Assembly: GCA_904066235.2 (NCBI GenBank)
Contig: CAJFCV020000001.1
Span: 4,588,001 to 4,652,000 of the forward strand
Source: Bursaphelenchus xylophilus
Taxonomy: Eukaryota > Nematoda > Chromadorea > Rhabditida > Aphelenchoididae
Direction: 5' to 3'
Length of the DNA: 64,000 bases
Made by a program: the position numbers and the translations under genes. Below the pieces are notes generated by a model that saw nothing but the letters and a program-made list of their open reading frames with translations, made no database searches and was not told the origin of the DNA. Position 1 is the stretch's first letter. Every line of letters starts with the position of its first letter. Below are positions 33,001-46,398 of the stretch, in pieces.

Positions 33001-34154
33001 TTTTAGAACCAATTGAAGGAGCTGAACGCCAATAATGCAGAAGTTGAAGATCTCAAAGCTGCAAATAACAGCCTCAAGATTGAAATGAAATGTATTTTTG
33101 ATAATATGAAGTCCATTGCAGATCAGAGAGACGGTTTAGAGAAACAGTACGACATATTGGTCAATGAAAATGAAGAAATTAGGGTAAGGTGTCTAGTGTA
33201 ATATAATTTTTGGAAGTTTTATGATAATTATTAGTTTTTATTGTGGAACTGGTTGAGAAAATCAAATTTCAGGCTGAGAGGGATGATCTGAAAGCAAAAT
33301 TAAAGGCCATCCAGGTCGATTTGGACTGCGTCAAGGAAGATTTTAGGAACGCCAAGATGAAAATTGGCGATTATGAGAAAAAAATGGAGAGTTTGATAGA
33401 GAAGAACGAAGATCTGAGGGTAAGAGACCTTCAGTTTTGATTTATAAGTGTTTTTTTAATTTGGAATTTGTGATTTCAAATGAAATTTTATATTATTTTA
33501 GCTGGAATTAGATGAATTAAAATCAGAAGTCAAAGAGCATGAACATCGACGAAATGCTAGGCCAACAACAAGTCATCATAATGCAGCAAAAGGTAAGAGT
33601 TGAATCGGATTTTATCGTAGCGGAGTCGAGTTAAGACCAAAAGGAGATGATTATTTTATAGCATTTGAAATGACGAATTATTCAGAAGATCAAATCGTGT
33701 ATGCCCGATCTTCTGTAGATGTCAAAGAAGTGGAAAAGGATTACCTGGAACGGAATGTCAACGCCGAACGGTAAGAGTTTGATTTTTTTGGAGGGGATTT
33801 TTTGAGAATTTGGATTGGAGGGATAATGCCATGGATAATATAAAAAAGTGGGTGAACTTCTCTGTAATTATGTTCGTAATGTGGTAGTGGTCATAGGGCA
33901 AGAAAATGAAGTTAAAAAAGGTTGGAAGGGTATTTTTGGACATGAGACAGCGTCTTTTGTAATATAGGTATTTAAGGCCATGGATAATATAATAAGATAG
34001 CTAAGAATGGTCTAAACTTGAAGAACTTGTGAATTTCAGAACTGCCGAGCTCCGTAGACGTAATCAGGGTCTTCCGCCACATATGCAGTGCTCCTACCTA
34101 CCAGAAATCGCGTTCGGCTCCGAGTCCCCATCCAGTGTTTTACCCAAGAAGTAA
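30050..34154 (+). CDS. lin-5: LIN-5 / NuMA family spindle-positioning coiled-coil protein
   Basis: Eleven exons (30050..30085, 30130..30227, 30265..30424, 30476..30580, 30644..31014, 31079..31631, 33007..33183, 33273..33419, 33502..33592, 33662..33770, 34040..34154) give 653 residues. An all-helical N-terminal Hook-like domain (about 1-150) leads into a Ser/Thr/Pro linker (TPSRTPFKR, a likely kinase target) and a long heptad coiled coil (about 230-560). The decisive feature is the C-terminus: residues 617-638 contain TAELRRRNQGLPPH then a CSYLPE block, matching the NuMA IAEL-QRN--PPHL---YPLE motif that binds the LGN/GPR-1/2 TPR domain. LIN-5 links cortical Galpha-GPR to dynein and positions the spindle. 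It is shorter than C. elegans LIN-5 (about 820). Intron 6 contains a complete transposon (31679-32915). Confidence 0.9.
31679..32915. mobile_element. piggyBac-type non-autonomous element with ~530-bp inverted arms in lin-5 intron 6
   Basis: The element is flanked on both sides by TTAA (31675-31678 and 32916-32919). It begins CCCCTTCCGGACGAG and ends CTCGTCCGGAAAGGG. TTAA target sites with CCC termini are the hallmark of piggyBac elements. The arms (about 31679-32210 and 32387-32915) are near-identical inverted copies around a ~175-bp spacer. No transposase is present. It lies wholly within an intron, in the 1.4-kb gap between two exons. Confidence 0.85.
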
Positions 34155-34199
34155 AACCCTACTGCAATAAAACTACTAACATGTGAATACTTATCTTGA

Positions 34200-34972
34200 C
34201 GTAGTGGACGTTTTTGTCCCCACCCCGGTTTTGTCCCCAAGACGGTTTTGTCCCCAGGACGTTTTTGTCCCCACTTTTTTCGAGCCTTTTTGTCCCCAGA
34301 CCGGCTTTGTCCCCAGGACGGTTTTGTCCCCAAGACGTTTTTGTCCCCACTTTTTTTATTTTTTTGTCCCCACACCGGTTTTGTCCCCAGGACGTTTTTG
34401 TCCCCAAGCTGGATAGTACGATTAAAAATTATGCATTCAGATGTTAATGCTGTTGGTTTGGTGCACAGTACTGCTCAAACAACTTGTTCTTAGCGCTTGG
34501 TACTGTATAGTACGAGGTGGTACTATATAGCACGAGGTAAAAATTAAGCCATAACACGTCAATGCTATGGGTTTGAAGCCCAGTACTTCTCAAAAATGTG
34601 TTTTAGCACATGGTACTATATAGCACGAATTTGTTTTTGCACAAAATGAACGTCTGATCAGTACTGCATACCAAAACAACGTCATTCACGCGTTATAGCT
34701 TAATTTTTACCTCGTGCTATATAGTACCACCTTGTACTATACAGTACCAAGTGCTAAGTACATGTTGTTTGAGCAGTACTGTGCACCAAACCGACAGCAT
34801 TAACATCTGAATGCATAATTTTTGATTGTACTATCCAGCTTGGGGACAAAAACGTCCTGGGGACAAAACCGGTGTGGGGACAAAAAGGCTCGGAAAAAGT
34901 GGGGACAAAAACGTCCTGGGGACAAAAACGTCTTGGGGACAAAACCGGGGTGGGGACAAAACCGGGCCCAAT
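34200..34972. mobile_element. Foldback element with ~17-bp GTCCCC tandem units in its arms
   Basis: The left arm has about ten TTTTGTCCCCAAGACG-like units (34208-34410), then TAGTACGATTAAAAATTATG and further unique arm sequence. The right arm (about 34640-34972) repeats all of this in inverted order, with GGGGACAAAAACGTC units. The 10-base string CTTATCTTGA occurs immediately outside both ends (34190-34199 and 34973-34982), consistent with a target-site duplication of 8-10 bp. The extreme ends pair poorly. Open frames across it are repeat artefacts. Confidence 0.8.
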
Positions 34973-35265
34973 CTTATCTTGAATGAATATGTACCTATGA
35001 TCGCAACCCATTGAAATCTCATTGTTTATACTTTTTATTCAAAATAAACCCAATTTACGAGGTATTTTGACATTTTTTTGGGTAAAGTAATATATTTTTG
35101 AACTTCGGGCAAGTTTTTGGAGGAGAATAAGTTGATTCCAATGGTAAAACCTTATTTTCTCAACTTCTAAAATACGGTTTTATCATTTTGGCCGAAAATT
35201 TCGAGTTCAAACAGAATGCCAAAAATTGGTTTCGTGTTGGGAGAAAATAAATTCCTCGATAAATT

Positions 35266-35548
35266 GGCTTCGTGGAAATTGGACAGAAATAATTTGGACA
35301 GAGCGTGGAAATTGGACAGGGTGAAATTGGACAGAGTGAAATTGGACAGAGTGAAATTGGACAGATTTTAGCTGCAATCGTACGAAATGTCAATATTGAA
35401 TTATCAAATAATTATTTTTTGCAGTGAAAAAAATCTGTCGAGTTTCACTCTGTCCAATTTCACTCTGTCCAATTTCCACGCTCTGTCCAAATTATTTCTG
35501 TCCAATTTCACTCTGTCCAATTTCACTCTGTCCAGTTTCCACGAAGCC
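35266..35548. mobile_element. Foldback element, GGACAG family, copy 1, with 8-bp target duplication
   Basis: The element runs from GGCTTCGTGGAAATTGGACA to the exact complement ending TTTCCACGAAGCC. Both arms are arrays of a ~14-bp unit (GAAATTGGACAGAGT). GATAAATT flanks both ends (35258-35265 and 35549-35556). It lies 40 bp upstream of the NOM1 start codon. Confidence 0.9.
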
Positions 35549-35588
35549 GATAAATTTTATAAAAATTTATGGAATTTGGAGTACAAAA

Positions 35589-38500
35589 ATGGAAGAACGC
35601 GATTTCTCAGGGCTTCTAAAGTTCGACAACAACAGGAAACGTCAGAGGAAGGAGAAGAAAAAGCTGAAGAAAATTGTCAAAAAGGCATATTCGTCGCATA
35701 AAAAGGTAATACACTATTTTTTTCGATTTTGTTTCATTTTTAGGTTGAGGAAGTTATCAAAAGCGAGTTTGAGTCTAAACGAGCCAAGTTGAAGAAGAAA
35801 GAGAAGGCGCCGAAGGCTAAGAAAGACAAAAGTCTTCAAAAAGAGGCCGAGGACTTTCATGCGCAAGCTCGACAAGAGAGATTCAAGCGATTACAAGAGG
35901 AATTGGAGGAGGATGAGAAAGAAATTAGAAGATTGAGCAAGAAGCTGGGCTATAATAAGAGGAAATCGACCAGCGTTCCGGAAATTTTCGCAAAGGAAGG
36001 ATTAGATGGTAGGTAATATTTAAAATAATATAATTGCTGTCTCCAATATGCTCGAAAGTCAAAGAGTCTTTCCCGTAAGGTATAATATACATTTTTGAAT
36101 CTTTTTTAGGACTCTGGGACGTCTGCGAAGATGAAAAACGAGCAGAATTGGCAAAAAGTGAGAAAGAAGATCTTGCTAGAATAACAGCTGATGACGCTGA
36201 ATTTGACGATTTCAATCTTGCTGAATCCGATGAGGAGTCCAAGCCTAAGAAAACGGTTAGGAAGCTAGACACCAGCGCTGTGGAAAAAGTAAGTCTATTA
36301 GATTGCACTTGATTTTTAGGTAATAAAATCTGGGATTTCATTAATGACTGATCTTCCTAGCTTCTCGGAGACCTGGAAGGCGACCTGGCTGCGCTTGACG
36401 AGTCCGGCGATGAGAATGCAGAAGATCTTGACGATTTTGATGATGAACTTGATGAAGAAGAAGAAATGGAGCTAAATGATGAAAATTCAGATTTTGGAGA
36501 TAAGGAATTTGATGATGAAGACGATGAAGATTCCCATCACATCACTGAGGACATTTATGGGCGGAAAGTGGATGCAAAAACGGGAAAGTTGATTGAAAAG
36601 ATTGATACGAATAGAGCTGCCGAGAAATTAAAAAAGCTGGAAGAAGAGTCCGAATTGAGTAAAGAGGCCAAATTCCAGCTGACAAAACAGATTCGTAGTA
36701 TTTTGAACAGGTTGAATGAAGGAACACTCGTGAATTCGGTAAAAACTTTGACAGATTTATGGAATTCGAATCCCAGAAATGGTAAGGTGAAATTTTCTGA
36801 TTATTATGATGTTTAGATGTGAAGGAAATTTTCTACGAAGTCTTCAACAAGGCCGTGTTTACCAGTTTTGCCCTGACGGATCGATTGTTAATCGAATATT
36901 CGGCTTTCCTATCCCTGGCCCATCAGCTGGTCTCCACGGATATTTGTGAGTTTTTTGACGATGTTGATCTCATTTGCTTGTGAGTCTTGACGTTGGATGA
37001 AAGATTTTGACTTCTTCTGTAATTAGAACACTATTTTAATTAGTTTGGGGTTAAAGTTAGAGGTTTTTTGAGAATTTGTATCAGATGTCTAAAATAATGT
37101 AATTTTTTGAAGATTCATGTTTTATTTCTGATTCCAGCGGCTCATCTGGTCGAGAAATTCACGTTGGACTTCTTGGAGCACTTTGCCGAATCAGAAAACG
37201 ATGAAAAGGAATCAAAAATCATGAGGAATGCCATGGTTTTCTTCTCTCATCTGTTCAATTTCAAAATTATCAAGGCCTCTTTCTTGTTCGAATTAATGGA
37301 TCGACTTAGGAAAGTTGAGAATCCACTTGGATTTAACTTGATTGGAGATGTTTTTACATGTAAGTAACGGATAAATTTTGTGAGATTTATTATATTAATT
37401 TAGACGCATCAGCAGCTCTCCGACGAAGAGAAGCGGCTCTATTGTCCGCATTTGTCAGCCGATTGCAAGAGCAGATATCGAAATTAAGCAAGGAAAAGAA
37501 GGAAGAGTAAGTTGGATTATTTTTTAGACTGTGAACTACTGACTTTTATAATGATCTCTTATTTAGCCCGCGGATATCGTATTTGGTCGAAGATTTCCTC
37601 GAAATCAAAGGAAATAAATTGGCAAAGTACTCGGAGAAGTTTGATAACACATTCCTGGATCATTTTCAAAAGGTTCTCAAAGGACTGACAAAGAGTAAGA
37701 TATTGGAAATTTGGGATATTCATTTAGATTTAGCCATCTGATGGGAAGACTTTTAAAGACTGACGATTTTTATCGGGTTTTTGTGGATTATCAAATTTTG
37801 AATTAATGAAATAGGCTGTGTAGAGTGCAGAGGTTTAATTTTGAGGCGGTATACTGGGTTTGTTATGTTTTATAGCCAAGTTTTATATTACACATGACCA
37901 ATATTTTCAGAGTCGGATCCGGTGACAGAGCTTGGATTCTCGGTGGTTGATGTCCTCAATGTCAAGGAAAAGGGTCGATGGTGGGTTGTAGGATCTGCTT
38001 TCAACAGAATCACCGTCGATAAAGACGAATCAGCCCCGACAACGTCAGCAATATCAAGCAATCTGAACAAGTTTGATAAGTCTCTTCTACAACTCGCAGA
38101 GAAGCTAAAGCTGAAAACAGATATCAGGAAGACTATTTTCTGCACAGCTATGAGTGCGACGGTAAGGGAATCTTTCAATTTATTAGGAAAAATTTGTTGG
38201 TTTTGACTAGTGTAATATAATTTTTATTTTAGAATGTGGTAGACGCCTTTGAAAAGCTGCTAAAACTGACAACGAAGAATGACAAACAAGGACGAGAGGT
38301 CGTCTACATCTTGTTTGTTTGCGCCATGAACGAAAAGGTCTATAATCCGTTTTATTCGGCGTTGTTGGAAAGATTTTGCGCACACAGGAAGACCTTCAAA
38401 TTAACCGCGCAATTTGCTGTCTGGGATAAGGTCAAGGAACTCGCAGACCTAAAGGCCAAACAGAGAACAAATTTGGCCTATTTGGTGGCGGATATGATAC

Positions 38501-39124
38501 GATTGGAATGTGTTCAACTTACTGTATTAAAGGCAAGTGCAATATTCGAGTTTTAAGATGTTTTTTGGGGTAATTTGAAAAGAAAAGTATTGTTATTGGT
38601 AGTGCAAGACTAGAGGAGATTTGATTTGACCGATACTTGACATTTTGGGGGTTTTTTGAAATTTGAATTTTTAAATTCCCGCCAATTTTGGCTTTGTGTT
38701 CCAAGGTATATAATGGTGTAAGATTGCTCGAAATGGCATTACTGTTGCATAGAGAGATCGAGACGTCTGTATACCTCTTTTTGTTAATGTTATCCGTGAA
38801 TATTTTGATGATTTTCCCAAATTTGTACTCTTTTTTTACCTAAATTATATTCAGACTGTCAACTTTGCCCTGATGGACCCCGTTATCTCCACATTCCTCA
38901 AACGACTCCTCTTCCGATTGCTAGTCAAAGCAAAAGAGGCGGATTTGGAAGATTTGTTCCGACCAGTCGTCCAAAACCCAAAGTTCGAGCTCCTTTCCCA
39001 AGGCCTTCAACTTTTCTTCGAAGTGAATCTGAAGCCAGAAGAAGATTTCGCCGAATCCCCGGATCTAAATCTCTTTATGAAGAGGCTGTCTGTGGTGAGA
39101 AGTGTCTGGGGAAGATCGTTATAG
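35589..39124 (+). CDS. NOM1: Nucleolar MIF4G-domain protein NOM1 (Sgd1 family)
   Basis: Eleven exons (35589..35705, 35744..36008, 36110..36288, 36361..36781, 36817..36945, 37138..37359, 37404..37506, 37567..37694, 37911..38161, 38233..38532, 38855..39124) give 794 residues. A basic N-terminus and a long acidic region (about 190-265) precede an MIF4G domain (about 280-520) and an MA3 domain (about 600-710: FEKLLKLTTKNDKQGREVVY, NPFYSALLERFC, QFAVWDKVKEL). The C-terminus contains LTVLK, TVNFALMD and FLKRLL, matching human NOM1 block for block. NOM1/Sgd1 acts in 18S rRNA maturation and binds eIF4A-type helicases in the nucleolus. Homology across exons 10 and 11 shows that intron 10 uses a GC donor (AAG|GCAAGT at 38530-38538). 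Confidence 0.95.
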
Positions 39125-39460
39125 AATTTTTTGGTTAAAATTTGTTGATTTTTTGTTGGATTTTTTTTTGTTGATTTTTTGAATTTTGTTGAAATTTTTG
39201 AAAAATAAATTAGATTTTTTGAAAGTTTGGGGTTCAAAAACCAACGTAGATGGAAGATTTGGAAGTTTGAAGGCGTGAGGTTTTTTGGGAGACGAAATTT
39301 CGGTATTGATCATGTTACTATTTGGAACAAAAAACATGATTTTTATGATTGAAATAATAATTCTTTAAACCAATTATTGGTTTTGAAAAGGCCTAAATTT
39401 GATTATAATCGAATATAAATCGAAGTTTGGGGGCGTCATTGGGACATTACTTTGAGAATT
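39125..39460. other. Short intergenic spacer
   Basis: The 336 bp of AT-rich sequence between NOM1 and the first secreted-peptide gene contain no feature I can identify beyond likely 3'UTR and promoter. Confidence 0.4.
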
Positions 39461-40013
39461 ATGGCAAAAAGTGCATCTTTAGTGGTTATTTTGCTGATTT
39501 GCTTGGGTAAGTGATACAATTTTTGAGAATTGGTTGAAACTTTGTAAAAATTGAGGTTACAGTTTTCTAAGGTAAGGCACATATAAAAGACTACCTCGCG
39601 TTTTGTAATCCCATAGAAATTTTGAGCTTGAAACTTCGAAATCCCTCAAAACACGGGCTAAAGTCTCGGATTTGTAAGATTCCAGTCGAAAAATAGAATA
39701 CTGAAAGTAACTTTGAGACGAAATTTGAGCCAAGTTTCATCAAAATCCGTTGTAAACGATGCAATCAAATCTCATTGTAGTCGTTCCAACCATGTCGCAA
39801 ATATGGACTTCATTCAATATTCGTCCATTCAGCATTGGCAAGAAACCAAATGGGAAATGGGGAATAATCCCAGGGCAGCCAATGGACCCGATGATGAACG
39901 GTGGAATGGGATCCTATGGAATGGGCGGTGGAATGTATGGAATGGGAGGTTATGGAGGGGGTTATATGGATCCCTACAGTGGTGGAGGCATGCCCATGGG
40001 GTATAAGAAATAA
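39461..40013 (+). CDS. Small secreted Gly/Met/Tyr-rich peptide precursor
   Basis: Two exons (39461..39506, 39781..40013; phase 1 junction) give 92 residues. The start MAKSASLVVILLICLG is a clear signal peptide core. The mature part begins with an ordinary segment (MSQIWTSFNIRPFSIGKKP) and ends in a Gly/Met/Tyr-rich tail (MGGGMYGMGGYGGGYMDPY) and MGYKK. The layout resembles nematode GY-rich NLP/caenacin-type antimicrobial peptides and some cuticle proteins, but the repeat is not identical to either. No cysteine or dibasic cleavage array is seen. The next gene downstream has the same plan (short signal exon, phase-1 intron, Gly-rich tail), suggesting a local family. Confidence 0.65.
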
Positions 40014-40380
40014 AAAAGGCGCTACTTTGACCATAATGCTATCGTATAATAATTACTTCGTAACTGAGAAAATTGTAATAAAATTGAGCTTTATAACAAA
40101 CATTGTTCTTGTTATTAGTTGGCATGTTCATGAGTAAAAAGTGAAGAAGTCAAACTCAAATTTCTCAATTTTTTTTTAAATTTCAGACTCTAAACAGGCC
40201 ATAAATCAACCACTGAAAGTTACAGCCTTTGTTTTACATCTGCGATGGAGATACAAAGCAATCTGGCTAGAGATGAAACAACGGTTAATCGAATTTTCCA
40301 ATTATGTCATCAACGTGATCTCTTCGTATAAAATGTAGTTTTTAAAATTGAATCATGGACCTATTTTGATCCCCAAAGTC
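40014..40380. other. Spacer between two secreted glycine-rich genes
   Basis: The 367 bp of AT-rich sequence contain AATAAA-type signals near 40078 for the upstream gene. I see no coding sequence. Confidence 0.4.
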
Positions 40381-41375
40381 ATGACAAAACGGGTTTGTGC
40401 TATTTTCTTTGCCCTGGCTTTACGTAAGTCATCAAAATTCAACAAAATTGTATGTTTGAGTTCATGTTCTTTAGTTGCTCCAAGCCTTGCCCAAAGTCCG
40501 TTTGGAAGAAGGCCCGCTTTTCCGTCGATGGGCAATGGAGCCGGCCAAGGGGGCCGTCAATGGAGAAACATCCCAATTCAAGTCATAGATGGGCCGCCTA
40601 GAGATGGAGGACTCCAAAGCGGCGGAGGAAACAATGTCGGAGGTCCTGGAAATGACGGAGAAGACGGTGGTCTCCAAGGTGAGTTTAGCATTACGTATTT
40701 TCAAGGTCCCTCAATTCCAGTAGCCATCCTATTTGACCCTTGTTTCAGGTGGCCCTCCAATGTCCGGTGGACGTCCAGGCATGCCTCCTACGGATCCCAG
40801 CGCCGGCCCGGGAGGCCGGCAATGGAGGAACATCCCAATACAAGTCATAGATGGGCCTAGAGGCGGAAGAGGTGGGGGAAAAATACTTATGATTACATTG
40901 ATTTAGGTCGGGGAATGCCAGGAGGATATCGCGGTGGCGGAGGAGGCTATATGGGTCGAGGTGGCGGAGGTGGCTACAGTATGGGTCGAGGTAGGCCTAT
41001 GAACCGAGAATTTGGTTCTGTGGACTTACAGTGGCGGACCTGATCCATTGGCCAAAAAACGTACCATTTTGCTTCCGGGAATTATCAAAAATGCAGCAAA
41101 ATACCTCCTTCTCCAAGTGAAAAACTCCGATTTCAAAAGCACGCCCGCTCTTTTTGTGAGAGAAAGGCCGCGCAGTTCAAAACGGAGTTTTTTTAGTTGG
41201 AGAAGGAGGCATTTTGCCACATTTTTGATACTTCCCGGATGCAAAATGATACGGTTTTTGCACTGGATCAGGTCCCTGTACCGAAATACAAATTTTAGGC
41301 CGTGGAATGCCTGGTGGATTTGGTGGTGGTGGAGGCTATGAGCGAAGCAGAGGTATGCGGTTTGGCCAACGCTAA
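40381..41375 (+). CDS. Secreted glycine-rich protein with duplicated QWRNIPIQVIDGP motif
   Basis: Five exons (40381..40423, 40475..40678, 40749..40871, 40907..40990, 41299..41375), all joined in phase 1, give 176 residues. MTKRVCAIFFALAL is a signal peptide, split by the first intron. Exons 2 and 3 each carry GGRQWRNIPIQVIDGP, so they arose by exon duplication, which symmetric 1-1 exons permit. Exons 4 and 5 encode Gly/Arg/Tyr-rich RGMPGG and GGGGGY segments, also duplicated. No cysteine occurs in the mature protein. The function is not recognised; an extracellular, cuticle or antimicrobial role is possible. Intron 4 contains a mariner-type MITE (41029-41278). Confidence 0.7.
41029..41278. 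mobile_element. Palindromic mariner-type MITE in an intron
   Basis: The 250-bp element is flanked by TA on both sides. It starts CAGTGGCGGACCTGATCCA and ends with the near-complement TGGATCAGGTCCCTG. The two halves are inverted copies with about 85% match (GCAAAATACCTCCTTCTCC against GGAGAAGGAGGCATTTTGCC). TA flanks and CAGTG ends fit Tc1/mariner-derived MITEs. Confidence 0.8.
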
Positions 41376-41925
41376 TGAACAGGAATACATTTGGAGACGC
41401 ATTATAAGTCCATTCCTAACTTCTCTTTCCTCTGATCCTACCATTTTTTATATTATACATGACCCTTTTACCCATCAAAAATCTGTTTTTTATCTTCATA
41501 AAAAACATAAGCTGCTACCTACTTGACAAAAATTCCCTAAACCGCATCTTCTTCGCATACACATCCATTTCCCACCCACGTCAATCCAAAATAGAAGAAA
41601 AAATTTCCCGCCCCTTTTTTGGTGATTCGTTCAAAATCCGATAAAACGCATTTTCTTATCTTTCTTCTTCCTTTTCGAGAAAAAAACAATTATTTCGGGC
41701 GAGAAAAAGTGCCGATAATTTCGCGACATTTCGTCTCTCTTTTAAACCAATGAAAACGGTACGAAGTTTCGAAACGGTTCAGGAAATGCGCTGGATTGAC
41801 GTGCCACCTTCCTTCCGCCTTTACTCATCACTTTTTATATTATTCATGAGTCCTTTACTTCAAAAAATAAATAATTACACTGTGAAACAATCCAAAGTAA
41901 TGAAAAAGTTAGAGTATCGAGTGAG
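41376..41925. other. Convergent 3' flanks of glycine-rich gene and lin-53
   Basis: The 550 bp without a gene are probably 3'UTRs. ATATTATACATGACC (41450) and ATATTATTCATGAGTCC (41838) belong to the dispersed ATAATATAAT motif described in the findings. Confidence 0.4.
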
Positions 41926-44404
<2,479 letters not shown>

Positions 44405-46398
44405 ATGTCGTGGGAAGAATACTGCCCTTTCGAGGGCGTTCGCGATCTTCTCATCGCATGTCTTCTCGTCTGCATGGTCGCATCGACTGTTGCCGACCAG
44501 CCAATCAACAGTGACTTTGAGATTACTTTCACAGCCTACCGTCTCCGCCAATTCACACTCACCGGTGTGTCATATGGCTCCAGATCTGCCCGCTTTGCCT
44601 ATGATGTTGTTCCATTAAAAGATTCGGTAGTCAGACGATGCTTGGTGGTCAGATGGAGCGATCTTCAAGAGCAGAACCTTCAAGAAGTTGTTGGAGGTAA
44701 TGCTGGAGCGGTTTTGATCATCTTACCGAAGGGCTTGAAGCCTCCAACTGAAAGAGTAAGTCGTTTACAGAATTATTTCGAAATTTAGGCCCGAACCATA
44801 CCATTGTTTTCTTGGATTGATCAAAAAATTATATAAATATTTTAGTCTGGCAACAAGCTGACTCTGGAGGAAGAACTGGCTCGGTTCTCGACTGATCAAG
44901 CCGTTTACTTCGCCGAAACGACTCCGGAGCTCGAGGTTTTGGTCAGTAGTGCTAAGACAACTAAAGCCCCTACCGCGTTCCAGCAAATGCTCAATCTTTT
45001 TGTGGAAAATGCTTTCCAAGTCTCTACTACGAGTGCTGGAGTCCCTGTGCCGGTGGTCAAGCCTCATTTCAACATTATTGTAAGGATTTCTCTGGTTTGG
45101 AGCTGATACAATATATTTTGGTGATGTTAAAATTAGGTGGATCGTGTATAACAGTGATTTTTTTCAGGGTAAACTGACTGCTCCCGAAAGAAATGCCCCA
45201 AGTGTTGTCATCGTCGCTCATTATGACAGTCGTTCAGTTGTTCCAGTAAGTAAAGTTTTATTATTCAGTTTTACGTTCAGGGCCTTTCAACTGGTTATGA
45301 CTCAAATGGATCCGGGGCTTTGGCTCTAATCGCCTTGATGCAAAAGCTTTCCCAGTACTACAAAATGGAGAATATGAGACCAAAATTGAACACAATCTTT
45401 GCTCTAACTGCGTTGGGAAGCTATAACTATCAAGGAAGTCGAAGACTGTCCGATGAACTCGTCGAAAATCAAGGTAAATTTTATTTTTTTTTGGCCAATC
45501 TTTTGTCATGGATAATATAATTTTGGTCAAGTTTATACGTTTTACTTGCAGAAAAGGGTGAAAGAACACTTCTGGTGATCTCATTGGAGTCTCTACTTGG
45601 CGGAGACAAGTTATACGCCCATATTTCGAAGAATCTTCAGGAGAAAACGGCCCCGTTCAACTTTTTGAACCGAATGAAATATTTCACAACGAAATCGAAA
45701 GAAAGAATTGTGAAGTTGAATGGTCAGATCAACATTGATGAATACAATTGGGAGCATGAGGTCTACTTCAAGAACCGACTTTCTGCATTGACTTTGAGCC
45801 ACTTTGACAGCGCCCGAAATCCAGCGAGGTAAAAAATTGCTATTTAAAATATAACCTTTTCATAATTTTTTGTGAAAAATTTTGTTTCAGAACCTCGATT
45901 GTGTCAGATGTGGACCTTAGCAACGAACAAGAGCAGTACGAAAAGTTCAATGAGAGAGTTCGGCTGATCGCGGAAACCTTGATCAGCTATGTGTTCAATA
46001 TTGATCTGAATTGGTGCACTGAGTCCCTGAAAGAGGCTGATGAATGTCATATCCTCCCCAAATTTGACGCTCTTTCCGATGAGAATCATTTGAAACAGCT
46101 CTTCCAACAGCCCAGACCGGCTCATTCACTCCCACCCAACCTAGTGCAAGATCTTTTGAAGCTGGTCAAAAACACTGCTCAGACCGGGAAACTTCAACAA
46201 TTCCAGCCGTCAGACCTCCAAATCTACGATAATATCCAGGACGAACTGGTTGCTCAAGTTGTGAAACCAGCATTGTTCGAACTTGTACTTGCTGTAGCTA
46301 TTGGTGCGTATGCTTTCCTGATCTACCAGTTGGCTCAAAACTCACAGGAGATCCTCCAATCTGCTGTCAAAGTCTTCTCAAAACCAAAAACTCAATAA
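44405..46398 (+). CDS. nra-2: Nicalin (ER translocon-associated)
   Basis: Six exons (44405..44755, 44846..45079, 45168..45245, 45281..45473, 45552..45828, 45891..46398) give 546 residues (human nicalin 563). The N-terminal hydrophobic segment LLIACLLVCMVA is a signal sequence. A nicastrin/M28-like lumenal domain contains VVIVAHYDSRSVVP and DSNGSGALALIALM. A single C-terminal membrane span is at about 505-530 (LVLAVAIGAYAFLIYQL), with a short cytosolic tail ending KPKTQ. As in the family, the metal ligands of true M28 peptidases are incomplete. Nicalin with NOMO and TMEM147 forms an ER translocon subcomplex for multipass proteins; C. elegans NRA-2 affects receptor and channel subunit assembly. 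Confidence 0.92.

Larger units (their letters stand above)
34155..35588. other. Intergenic region between lin-5 and NOM1 filled by two foldback elements
   Basis: Between stop and start codons lie the GTCCCC-unit foldback (34200-34972) and the GGACAG-unit foldback (35266-35548), leaving about 350 bp of unique AT-rich sequence. The second element ends 40 bases before the NOM1 ATG, so the promoter or 5'UTR of NOM1 must include or adjoin it. Confidence 0.6.

Noticed and set aside
34183..34493. CRISPR-like or protein-coding repeat array (GTCCCC units)
   Set aside because: Units are only ~17 bp with no regular unique spacers, and the array is mirrored in inverted order, which is a foldback transposon in a eukaryotic genome.
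41012..41341. 109-residue open frame crossing the last intron of the glycine-rich gene
   Set aside because: It reads through the palindromic MITE in the intron; both strands give similar frames because the element is an inverted repeat.
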